Source: an uncultured Clostridia bacterium (lineage in GTDB: Bacteria; Bacillota; Clostridia; Oscillospirales; Ruminococcaceae). Taken from it: a stretch of 5,914 bases of DNA. The translations under genes were made by a program, and so were the position numbers. The stretch is from assembly GCA_938014915.1 (NCBI GenBank), contig CALLQQ010000133.1:1-5914 (forward strand), given 5' to 3'. Below the pieces are notes generated by a model. The model was not told the DNA's origin and searched no databases. It saw only the letters and a list, made by a program, of their open reading frames with translations. This document shows, piece after piece, positions 1-5,625 of this stretch. The first letter of the stretch is position 1, and the number at the start of each line of letters is the position of its first letter.

Positions 1-504
1 TAGCCGAATTGACGCTGTCACTCCAACATCTTTATCGACTACACCATCACCGAGCACGGTTACACGAATGTTATTTGATAGATGCCCTCTAACAATCGGA
101 TAGCTTGCATCAAGTATCATTCCACTTTCATGTAGTAGTCGGCGGACTATATCAATCGCATGGTCGGGGGAGAAAAAGCTTTCATCTAGCTTTTCACTCC
201 TGCCATCGGCATAATGCACGGTAATATCTTCCCAACTGTTTATATTAATCTCTTCTACTGTTTTATCTGAAAGGAAAGGAGTGAGAATAGAGAATTCCAC
301 CATTTCAGTAAATAGTCTATCGACCGCACTTTGCAATTCTTGTTCATTTGACATATAGTTATTATCGAGTAAATACTGCTTGATATATAGCTTTAATTGA
401 TTGCGGCTACTATCATTCTTATCGGAAAGTAAAACCGCATACTTTTCAGAGATATGTTCTTGTACGGATTTAAGTAGTGAGTAAAAGTCAAAGTTCTTAT
501 ACAA
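1..504 (-). CDS. CpaF/TadA-type secretion ATPase, N-terminal part (cut by window edge)
   Basis: The frame is open from a TTG at 504 to the window edge and gives 168 codons without a stop, so the C-terminal ATPase core (Walker boxes) lies outside. The visible part matches the N-terminal domain of CpaF/TadA, a VirB11-like hexameric cytoplasmic ATPase that powers Tad pilus assembly. Key stretches are 'KTVEEININSWEDITVHY' (about residues 81-97, equal to the family's 'V.EI.VNG...V'), 'HAIDIVRRLLHESG' (115-128), 'LDASYPIVRGHL' (131-142, equal to 'D...P.VDARL') and 'ASIR' just before the edge. The first 60 residues are helical and charged, as is usual for CpaF. The TTG start is chosen because a full AGGAGGT lies 7 nt upstream; an in-frame GTG at 513 overlaps that site and is less likely. 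The start overlaps the end of the CpaE-like gene by 8 nt. The family call is firm; the precise role is inferred. Confidence 0.85.
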   Translation of the reverse strand, partial: MYKNFDFYSLLKSVQEHISEKYAVLLSDKNDSSRNQLKLYIKQYLLDNNYMSNEQELQSAVDRLFTEMVEFSILTPFLSDKTVEEININSWEDITVHYADGRSEKLDESFFSPDHAIDIVRRLLHESGMILDASYPIVRGHLSNNIRVTVLGDGVVDKDVGVTASIRL

Positions 505-1219
505 GAATCGCACCTCCTATAATGTTTTCAATTGCACTATTATATGCAGTATCCGATGCAGTTTCAAACAGCGCTCCATAATTCATTTGACTGCGCACGA
601 CGGCCGAATACGGTATTTCATATTCGATATTGCCGATTACCTCCGCTACTGTGTTAATATCGACATCTACATTAGTCGGTGGTAGGGAGAGGATTTTAAT
701 ATGCTTTTCCGGTTTAAATCTATCTTCAAGTAGTGGGAATTGCGATCCATAGAAAGCAATTCCGTTTAAGTCAGCGCTTGCTAGGTATAGCCTACAATCA
801 GAACTTAGAAGCGATACTGCAGTAAGTACATTATTTGCAAGGTTGCTAGTACAGTCTATTACTATATATTCCGCTAGTTCTCTTAACACACTTAAAAACT
901 CCGTCGCTTTTTCTACCGTGTATTCGGCATATGTTTTGCGGTTTTCGGTTTCACGATAGCCGATAACGCATAAATCAAGACCTTTTACCGTCATCATGTT
1001 TCGGCAGATACTTTCATTTGTAATACTCACTTCCGACAACACTTTACCGAGTGAGCACGATGTATTGTCCATTGGTAACAGAATCGGTAGTGACGGCTTG
1101 CAATTATCGACACTGAGTAGTATCGTATCGCCATGTTTTGCTAGTTTAGTTGCTACTTTGACTGCAGTTGAAGTTTTATATGCGCCTGAATTGCCCCATA
1201 TGGTGACGATTTTACTCAT
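497..1219 (-). CDS. CpaE/TadZ-like P-loop ATPase (MinD/ParA superfamily)
   Basis: A 240-residue protein. It begins with a beta strand and P-loop, 'IWGNSGAYKTS' (residues 7-17, with K15 and T16 in the phosphate-binding position). 'LLSVDN' (34-39) resembles the ParA-type 'D..' switch strand, and 'YIVIDCTS' (118-125, D122) is the Walker B-like strand. This is the layout of CpaE/TadZ, which places Tad pilus machinery at the membrane or pole. The N-terminal receiver-like domain of classic CpaE is absent, leaving only the ATPase domain. The extra lysine that defines the deviant Walker A box (K in KGGxGKT) is replaced by N10, so dimer-type ATP hydrolysis may be altered. The ATG at 1219 is chosen over an ATG at 1273 because AGGAG lies 8 nt upstream and the resulting overlap with cpaB is 8 nt. 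Its place between CpaB and CpaF supports the TadZ/CpaE assignment over a plasmid partition ParA. Confidence 0.8.
   Translation of the reverse strand: MSKIVTIWGNSGAYKTSTAVKVATKLAKHGDTILLSVDNCKPSLPILLPMDNTSCSLGKVLSEVSITNESICRNMMTVKGLDLCVIGYRETENRKTYAEYTVEKATEFLSVLRELAEYIVIDCTSNLANNVLTAVSLLSSDCRLYLASADLNGIAFYGSQFPLLEDRFKPEKHIKILSLPPTNVDVDINTVAEVIGNIEYEIPYSAVVRSQMNYGALFETASDTAYNSAIENIIGGAILV
512..518 (-). promoter_or_regulatory. Ribosome binding site of the CpaF gene
   Basis: AGGAGGT lies inside the last codons of the CpaE-like gene, 7 nt before the TTG at 504. It decides the unusual TTG start, because no ATG occurs near this position. Confidence 0.8.
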
Positions 1220-1949
1220 CTTCATCACTCCTAGTCTGTTCATCATCATTATTTTCGGTATCGCTATCAACACCTTGAAGGTGCGTCTTTTGCAAGTTCA
1301 AATACTGCTGTGCGACTTCCTTATCACCACGATGTACAAGCGCTATATGGATATTGCCATCATTGAGCGCTATTAAAGTTGCTTGCTCGGCATTTGCTCT
1401 AAATGTAACTGTTTTCGGTAGTCCGGATTCGCTATCACTTTTTTCTGTATTATTATTAGTCTCCTTGCCATCACCGGCAACATAGGTTAGTTGTTCGGGT
1501 ATTTCCGCAATATCATCCTCCTTTTTAGTTATCAGAGAAACGATATCGCCGACTTCAAGCTTTCCGCTAAGGGAAGTGTTGAAGTCAACATTGATTGATA
1601 TTGCCATCTCATCATTATCTAGACTATTGAGGATAGATTCCGTGGTATCTATATTAACTGTAATTTTACTAGGTGTGATATAGTCACCAGAGAATAAATC
1701 TGCAGTAGCATATTTACCGACTACTTCCGATTTATCTTTTATAACTGAATCGGGTAGGTTATATTCGCCGACCTTGACTATCTCTATAATGTTATCAGTA
1801 ATCATAGTACCAGTTTTAATATCGGCGGTTAGTCTTACTATCTCAACTTTAGACGATGATGCCTTATTAAGCAGAGGCACTACTCCAAAGCTAAGTAGTA
1901 ATGCTAAGAAAATGCAAACAATTGCTATAATCGTTCTATTTTTAATCAT
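1212..1949 (-). CDS. cpaB: Tad pilus assembly protein CpaB/RcpC (SAF domain)
   Basis: A 245-residue protein with one N-terminal membrane segment (about residues 7-27) and an extracytoplasmic remainder. A SAF domain follows (about 35-97: 'VEIVRLTADIKTGTMIT', 'VVGKYATADLFSGDYIT'). After it comes the RcpC/CpaB core: 'MAISINVDFNTSLSGKLEVGDIVSLI' begins at 115, and 'VTFRANAEQATLIAL' with 'IHIALVHRGD' lies at about 181-209. These strands are hallmarks of CpaB/RcpC, which is linked to the periplasmic or wall-zone part of Tad pili and in some species to pilin modification. A low-complexity linker (about 160-178) interrupts the core, and the tail (226-245) is very acidic. The ATG has AAAGGAG 7 nt upstream and overlaps the peptidase stop as ATGA. 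No secretin gene accompanies it, which fits a monoderm host. Confidence 0.88.
   Translation of the reverse strand: MIKNRTIIAIVCIFLALLLSFGVVPLLNKASSSKVEIVRLTADIKTGTMITDNIIEIVKVGEYNLPDSVIKDKSEVVGKYATADLFSGDYITPSKITVNIDTTESILNSLDNDEMAISINVDFNTSLSGKLEVGDIVSLITKKEDDIAEIPEQLTYVAGDGKETNNNTEKSDSESGLPKTVTFRANAEQATLIALNDGNIHIALVHRGDKEVAQQYLNLQKTHLQGVDSDTENNDDEQTRSDEDE
1228..1232 (-). promoter_or_regulatory. Ribosome binding site of the CpaE-like gene
   Basis: AGGAG sits 8 nt before the ATG at 1219, inside the acidic C-terminal codons of cpaB. It sets the start 18 codons downstream of the longest possible ORF. Confidence 0.75.
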
Positions 1950-2377
1950 ATAATTACTCCTTTAATTAGATATGCGGTAATACTGCCAAGCGCTAAAAAT
2001 GGAGCAAGCGGATATACTTGCTCCTTATTAGCCTTGCCTTGTAGCTTTCTTATCACATACCATATAATCTGTGCGCTAAGTGCTATTATCGCCGCTAGAA
2101 TACCCATCGTCGCACCAAGTACAAAACCGCACGCTCCCATCAATTTAACATCACCGCCACCGATTCCGCCATCAGTTATCATGGCGGTGATGAAAAACGG
2201 GAGTGCAGTAACTACAAGTCCTAGAAATGCAGGTGCCACTGATATATTAATCAGTCCTGCAATTAGGATAGTTATATGCACTCCGTTCGGGATTGTCATT
2301 GTTTTAATATCGATATATGATGCGTAAATGAGTGATACTATAAAGATAACAGCTTTTAAATATAGCAGTTTATCCAT
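1946..2377 (-). CDS. tadV: Prepilin peptidase TadV/CpaA (A24 family)
   Basis: A 143-residue, very hydrophobic protein with several membrane spans. It carries both catalytic aspartate motifs of type IV prepilin peptidases: 'YIDIKTMTIPN' (residues 21-31, D23) and 'GGGDVKLMG' (73-81, D76). It lacks the N-terminal methyltransferase/zinc domain of PilD, as expected for the short TadV/CpaA group that cleaves Flp-type prepilins at the cytoplasmic membrane face. The ATG overlaps the stop of the pilin-like gene by 8 nt, and no Shine-Dalgarno is visible in front of it. Translation is therefore probably coupled to that of the pilin-like gene. Its likely substrate is the small protein encoded just upstream (inference). 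Confidence 0.92.
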   Translation of the reverse strand: MDKLLYLKAVIFIVSLIYASYIDIKTMTIPNGVHITILIAGLINISVAPAFLGLVVTALPFFITAMITDGGIGGGDVKLMGACGFVLGATMGILAAIIALSAQIIWYVIRKLQGKANKEQVYPLAPFLALGSITAYLIKGVII

Positions 2378-2591
2378 TGTAATTGAACATATCTGCTATC
2401 TTGCTTTTTAGTGTAGGAATTACCGTATCACCAAAGAGGGCATATAGTGCATATAGTAGTAAGCCACCAACAACGACAGCAATTAGCATCTGCACACCGA
2501 ATGAAACATAATCGCCGCCCCTTTTATCGGCTAGTACCTGCTTTGCTTTAACATACATATTAATACCTGTGCTTTTGATTTTGTTTAACAT
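2370..2591 (-). CDS. Small pilin-like membrane protein (DUF6133-like), putative Flp/VirB2 equivalent
   Basis: A 73-residue protein. It has a basic amphipathic N-terminus with many lysines (residues 1-24), a glycine turn 'KRGGDY' (23-28), a hydrophobic segment (about 31-53) and a short tail ending in 'MFNYNG'. From memory this resembles the small DUF6133 proteins of Firmicute conjugative elements, which share the 'ALFGDT..PTL...I..MFNY.G' ending; that recall could not be tested here. Its position directly before tadV is where flp pilin genes sit in Tad loci. The basic leader, glycine and hydrophobic core resemble a class III prepilin, but no Glu is found at position +5 after either glycine. 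The ATG at 2591 is chosen because AAGGAG lies 9 nt upstream; an ATG at 2627 would add 12 residues encoded by the upstream hairpin region. A pilin role is inferred. Confidence 0.72.
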   Translation of the reverse strand: MLNKIKSTGINMYVKAKQVLADKRGGDYVSFGVQMLIAVVVGGLLLYALYALFGDTVIPTLKSKIADMFNYNG

Positions 2592-2600
2592 AATTATCTT

Positions 2601-2606
2601 CTCCTT
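2601..2606 (-). promoter_or_regulatory. Ribosome binding site of the pilin-like gene
   Basis: AAGGAG lies 9 nt before the ATG at 2591. It places the start downstream of the 2617-2639 hairpin and excludes the longer ORF that begins at 2627. Confidence 0.75.
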
Positions 2607-2616
2607 AAAATTTACT

Positions 2617-2639
2617 AGGTGCGACAACTTGTCGCACCT
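2617..2639 (-). promoter_or_regulatory. Strong hairpin in the 5' leader of the pilin-like gene
   Basis: Perfect inverted repeat with a 9-bp stem (GGTGCGAC core) closing a 5-nt loop. It could pair two more bases to 11 bp on each side of a single base. It lies 10 nt upstream of the AAGGAG site. No U-run follows directly (AGTAAATTTT follows), so it is a poor terminator. It could protect the 5' end of the pilin mRNA, mark a processing site, or bind a regulator. Confidence 0.55.
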
Positions 2640-2661
2640 CTCTTACTTATAGCTTATATTT

Positions 2662-2693
2662 AAAATAGAACACTCAATTAAGAGTGCTCTATT
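2662..2693 (-). terminator. Intrinsic terminator downstream of the coupling-protein gene
   Basis: On the minus strand a 10-bp stem (TAGAGCACTC pairing with GAGTGTTCTA, one G-U pair), which two more A-T pairs could extend, closes a 6-nt TTAATT loop. TTTTAAAT follows at once. It divides the ankyrin-virD4 unit from the pilin-led Tad operon, or acts as a partial terminator or attenuator between them. The first stem bases coincide with the stop of a 7-codon mini-ORF. Confidence 0.65.
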
Positions 2694-2715
2694 ATGGCGG
2701 CTGTTTAATTTTCAA
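2692..2715 (-). CDS. Seven-codon mini-ORF, possible leader peptide
   Basis: TTG start followed by codons for K-I-K-Q-P-P and a TAA. A perfect AAGGAGG is placed 6 nt before the TTG and merges with the virD4 stop codon. The peptide would be MKIKQPP. The stop touches the base of the terminator stem, the arrangement expected if a ribosome on the mini-ORF could hinder terminator folding. It could equally be the leftover binding site of a deleted gene. Nothing proves that it is translated. Confidence 0.3.
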   Translation of the reverse strand: MKIKQPP

Positions 2716-2721
2716 TGCTTT

Positions 2722-2728
2722 CCTCCTT
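2722..2728 (-). promoter_or_regulatory. Orphan Shine-Dalgarno at the virD4 stop
   Basis: AAGGAGG begins within the TAA stop of the coupling-protein gene. No gene of normal length starts within reach; only the 7-codon mini-ORF does. It is as strong as the binding sites of the real genes in this window. Confidence 0.65.
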
Positions 2729-4754
2729 AAAATGCCGATGCGAATATTTCGTATTCTTCCTGCGATATTTTGCCCGCTTTTAATACTTCTCTTGCAAGCT
2801 CAACCGCACGGGCAAAGTCACCATCATCGAGTGCTAACCCTAATTCCTTTTTAGTGTGTAGATTCAGTGCATTAATAATGCTCTGCTCTTTTGTCTGCCT
2901 TGCCTTATTCGATTTATCGGCAACAGGCTTTCCGAGTTCGTCTATCGGATAGAGCACCTTTGATAGTGCTACATTCTTAGTTGTTACGACTTCCATGTTG
3001 GCTATCGATGTTACCGGGAGTTTTAATAAGTAGAACGGTTCAAATTTCGTGTGTATTGGATAACACCGCTGACGGATAACAACGCATTCACCGAATTCCA
3101 TTCGTCTTAGTTCCGCCGAATCCATTAAGCGCCTACCTTTAAGATGTGTACTTTGATTACTATCAAGCAAATTGCCATGTTCACCGCTATATGTCATATA
3201 TTCGGTGGTGCGATTATCAAGCAGTTTCGATACATATTCATTAGTATCTTGATCCATCGAATTGATATAGATAAGGTTACCGCAGTTTCCTTGTATAGTT
3301 GAAGCTGGATGTTTATCGTACTTTTCTTCTATTTGACTGAGCGACTGAACATATAGATTGAATAGTATGTTTCGCCCAAGGCAAACCGTTACTTTAACCG
3401 ACATATCGGGGATTTTAACCATGTTGCCGAATTCGTCTAGTATGAACTGTACTCTTCTCGGAAGTATCTGTCGTTCATAGTTATTCGCTATATCTACAAG
3501 TTGCGAATAGCACTGATTAACAAAGATTGATGCTAGAACATGGCGGGATATTTTTTCATCAGGCACTACCATGAATATTGCTGTCGGGCGCTCACTATCT
3601 ATTAAATCATGGAAGTTTATATCGTTGCCGGAAGTAAGCTTTGCAATGCCAGCATCCGAAAATATCTGCAAGCTATTAGATAAAGTTGCAAATATAGATG
3701 AGCGCATTTCGCCATCAGCGAATTTGCTCGTTGCATATGCAAGTTTTGCTATATTACCGATGGGCAGGGCAGAGAACAACTGGTCTAGAGCATTAATCTT
3801 GATGTTTCCTTGTTGGATGTTCTTTGTTCCGAATTCTAAGAAAAAATTGTACACACTATACATATTGACTTTATCAAGGCAATTTCTTTTGTATCCATCT
3901 TCAATTAAGTATAGTATCATAGCGGTTAGTAAGCTTTTCGCCGATTCCGGCCATACTGGGTCGGACTTTGGATTGTCCGTTACAATACCTGCAAAATCGT
4001 TCGTTAATTCGACCGCTCGTGTGAAGTCCTTTTCATCGTCCGATTCTCCCATAGCATCTACATACGCATCAATTATCGGTTGCAATGGATTATATCTGCT
4101 AGACAGATTCGGATGACGGAAGTTCAGAATTAGAACACGATATCCTTCTTTCATCAGAAAATCATATGTTGATTCAAGTAATTCACCTTTGGGGTCATTG
4201 ACTACCATTGATTGTTTGTTTTTCGCAAGGGCTAGAGCACGGACCGTATGCATGACAAAGAACTGCCCTTTACCGCTCCTTGTCGTTCCGATAAAAAGTG
4301 AATTCACCGTCCCAGTATCCATGTATAAATTATCGTCAATCTTAGCTAGTATTACTCCTGCATCGTCTACCTTATGTAGCTCGTTCTTATTGACTTCTGT
4401 AAGATAGGCTTTGATTTCCTTTTTTCTTGCCCATCTTGAACTACCCTCGATATCATCATGGGGGAATAGTCTGCGAAGTATCCGTTTGCTAATCTTTCTA
4501 CCGGACATCAGCATTAGAACTACTGTGAATATTGCTACTGCATACCACGGGAATGTTTCGTGTGCTTTTATCAGAAAAACAGGTTCAAACTTAAAATGGT
4601 CAATAAACGGTTCATTGCCGCCTATTACTGATAAAAACATCTCAATTACCTTTACAAAGTAGTTTGTAGAAATGTTCAGAAACATCCAAAAGAACAAAGT
4701 AGTAACTAAATATAGCGCTATTAACACTATCCCTTTTCTTTTATCTTGTTTCAC
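2727..4754 (-). CDS. virD4: VirD4/TraG-family type IV coupling protein
   Basis: A 675-residue membrane ATPase that in conjugative systems brings the relaxase-DNA complex to the secretion channel. Two membrane segments lie near the N-terminus (about residues 8-29 and 69-84), with a roughly 40-residue outer loop between them. The cytoplasmic part has the Walker A box 'GTTRSGKG' (156-163), the 'VNDPKGEL' strand typical of TraG/VirD4 (185-192) and the Walker B box 'FILDEFGN' (437-444, D440 and E441). The motifs and length are intact. The GTG at 4754 is chosen because AGGAG lies 5 nt upstream; the longer ORF from an ATG at 4796 has no ribosome binding site and overlaps ankyrin-gene sequence. It is transcribed with the upstream ankyrin gene and is followed by an orphan ribosome binding site and a terminator. 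Its neighbours are Tad genes rather than VirB genes, so its partner channel is unclear from the window. Confidence 0.93.
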   Translation of the reverse strand: MKQDKRKGIVLIALYLVTTLFFWMFLNISTNYFVKVIEMFLSVIGGNEPFIDHFKFEPVFLIKAHETFPWYAVAIFTVVLMLMSGRKISKRILRRLFPHDDIEGSSRWARKKEIKAYLTEVNKNELHKVDDAGVILAKIDDNLYMDTGTVNSLFIGTTRSGKGQFFVMHTVRALALAKNKQSMVVNDPKGELLESTYDFLMKEGYRVLILNFRHPNLSSRYNPLQPIIDAYVDAMGESDDEKDFTRAVELTNDFAGIVTDNPKSDPVWPESAKSLLTAMILYLIEDGYKRNCLDKVNMYSVYNFFLEFGTKNIQQGNIKINALDQLFSALPIGNIAKLAYATSKFADGEMRSSIFATLSNSLQIFSDAGIAKLTSGNDINFHDLIDSERPTAIFMVVPDEKISRHVLASIFVNQCYSQLVDIANNYERQILPRRVQFILDEFGNMVKIPDMSVKVTVCLGRNILFNLYVQSLSQIEEKYDKHPASTIQGNCGNLIYINSMDQDTNEYVSKLLDNRTTEYMTYSGEHGNLLDSNQSTHLKGRRLMDSAELRRMEFGECVVIRQRCYPIHTKFEPFYLLKLPVTSIANMEVVTTKNVALSKVLYPIDELGKPVADKSNKARQTKEQSIINALNLHTKKELGLALDDGDFARAVELAREVLKAGKISQEEYEIFASAF

Positions 4755-4830
4755 GATTACTCCTACCTTTCGATATTTTCTTATCATTAACTGCAAACGA
4801 ATCTAGGAGGCGCTTCATATCTTCATCATC
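4741..4830 (-). other. In-frame continuation past the TAG stop of the ankyrin gene
   Basis: After the TAG at 4833-4831 the same frame stays open for 29 codons to a TAA at 4743-4741. The first codons read D-D-E-D-M-K-R-L-L-D-S-F, which echoes 'TDMTKLLISN' of the preceding ankyrin repeat. If read through, the ankyrin protein would gain about 30 residues and its end would overlap the virD4 start by 14 nt, in keeping with the overlapping genes downstream. It may be a recent nonsense mutation, a readthrough extension, or chance. Confidence 0.5.
4760..4764 (-). promoter_or_regulatory. Ribosome binding site of the coupling-protein gene
   Basis: AGGAG lies 5 nt before the GTG at 4754. It sits inside the open frame that continues past the ankyrin gene's TAG stop. 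Confidence 0.75.
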
Positions 4831-5547
4831 CTAATCGTAAATGCTAGATGATACCGCCCGCCCATTTGGATCGGCGCCATTACTGATTAGCAGTTTCGTC
4901 ATATCAGTATTATTCTTCTTAACTGCGTAAAATAATGGTGTTTGTCCATCACTATCCCTAGCATCTATATATGCTCCTGCGCCGATTAGTGCGTGGGCAC
5001 TTTCAGTCGCATTATATAGACTAGCAACATGGAGAGCTGTCACTCCGCTATATGGTGATTCCATAGGATTAGCGCCATCAGCTATTAATCGCTCAATCTT
5101 TTCACCATCATCACTTTTAACTGCGTCAAACAACTGTTTTTGCCTTGCTAGTTTTTTCTCTAGATTATCGATAGTATTGCTTTTAATGATGCCTTGCTGA
5201 TTGTAGATGTTTTCGTAAATGTCCAGTATTTGCATTTCTTCATTTGATAACTGGCCGATTTCTTGCTCAACTCTATCCTCTGGCACCGTATATTTACGAT
5301 TCATCTTAATCACTGACGGATTATGTAGCTTGTTCGATTCATTCGGAACTATCGGAACATGGGTAACAAATTGCTTTTTGCGTAGTCCATAATTACCGAT
5401 TGATGTAATGTTATAGCCCTCTACAACTTGGAATAGTCCGTCATTTTCACCCACTACAAAGAGCCTTTTTTGCACCTTGCCCGAATCCTCAAGCTTTAAT
5501 TTGATAAAAACGATTTGACCTTTTTTATACTTCTGTTTAATTTCCAC
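4831..5547 (-). CDS. Ankyrin-repeat protein with a possible PemK/MazF-like N-terminal domain
   Basis: A 238-residue soluble protein with no signal peptide or membrane segment. Residues about 6-105 have the pattern of the PemK/MazF-like barrel: 'YKKGQIVFIKLK' at the start, 'RLFVVGENDG', 'YNITSI', and near the end 'PSVIKMNRKYTVP' followed by 'IGQLSNEEMQIL', which resembles the family's closing strand and helix. This match is from memory and moderate at best. A charged helical linker follows (about 106-138). Three ankyrin repeats come next: about 137-166, 168-197 ('SGVTALHVASL') and 201-230 ('DGQTPLFYAVKKNNTDMTKLL'). A further repeat begins but is cut by a TAG. The GTG at 5547 is chosen because AGGAGG lies 7 nt upstream; an ATG at 5565 precedes that site and is unlikely. 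It is the first gene of the unit with virD4. Ankyrin repeats bind proteins, so a regulatory, entry-exclusion or toxin-like role is possible but unproven. Confidence 0.75.
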   Translation of the reverse strand: MEIKQKYKKGQIVFIKLKLEDSGKVQKRLFVVGENDGLFQVVEGYNITSIGNYGLRKKQFVTHVPIVPNESNKLHNPSVIKMNRKYTVPEDRVEQEIGQLSNEEMQILDIYENIYNQQGIIKSNTIDNLEKKLARQKQLFDAVKSDDGEKIERLIADGANPMESPYSGVTALHVASLYNATESAHALIGAGAYIDARDSDGQTPLFYAVKKNNTDMTKLLISNGADPNGRAVSSSIYD

Positions 5548-5554
5548 AACATTT

Positions 5555-5560
5555 CCTCCT
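5555..5560 (-). promoter_or_regulatory. Ribosome binding site of the ankyrin gene
   Basis: AGGAGG lies 7 nt before the GTG at 5547 and downstream of the ATG at 5565, so it selects the GTG. Confidence 0.8.
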
Positions 5561-5585
5561 TTCATGGCATATATAATGTAATACG

Positions 5586-5613
5586 AAAAGAAGCGCCCTT
5601 TCAGGCGCTTCTT
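5586..5613 (-). terminator. Intrinsic terminator after the small hypothetical gene
   Basis: A perfect 10-bp stem (AAGAAGCGCC pairing with GGCGCTTCTT) closes a 6-nt loop. On the minus strand the descending arm runs into four consecutive T residues. The U-run is short, so termination may be partial. It lies 13 nt after the stop of the small gene and separates it from the ankyrin-virD4 unit. A promoter for that unit would have to lie in the AT-rich stretch at about 5565-5585, but no clear -35/-10 pair was found. Confidence 0.7.
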
Positions 5614-5625
5614 ACGGTTTTAGTT

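Noticed and set aside
996..1376. Plus-strand open frame of 126 codons
   Set aside because: It lies antisense to the CpaE-like and cpaB genes, has no ribosome binding site, and its translation has no recognisable domain.
2034..2327. Plus-strand open frame of 97 codons
   Set aside because: Antisense shadow of the prepilin peptidase, whose catalytic motifs prove the minus strand is coding.
2592..2627. Upstream ATG extension of the pilin-like protein by 12 residues
   Set aside because: The ATG at 2627 lies within the loop and arm of a strong hairpin and has no binding site; AAGGAG points to the ATG at 2591.
3571..4116. Plus-strand open frame of 181 codons, with others at 2770-2952, 4189-4407 and 4411-4662
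   Set aside because: All lie opposite the intact virD4 gene between its conserved motifs; none has a ribosome binding site.
4755..4796. Upstream ATG extension of the coupling protein by 14 residues
   Set aside because: No Shine-Dalgarno precedes the ATG at 4796, whereas the GTG at 4754 has AGGAG at good spacing.
5565..5585. AT-rich stretch with TATAT-like elements as a promoter for the ankyrin-virD4 unit
   Set aside because: A -10-like TACATT is possible, but no convincing -35 lies at the right spacing, only a CTGAAA within the terminator loop, so it is not called.
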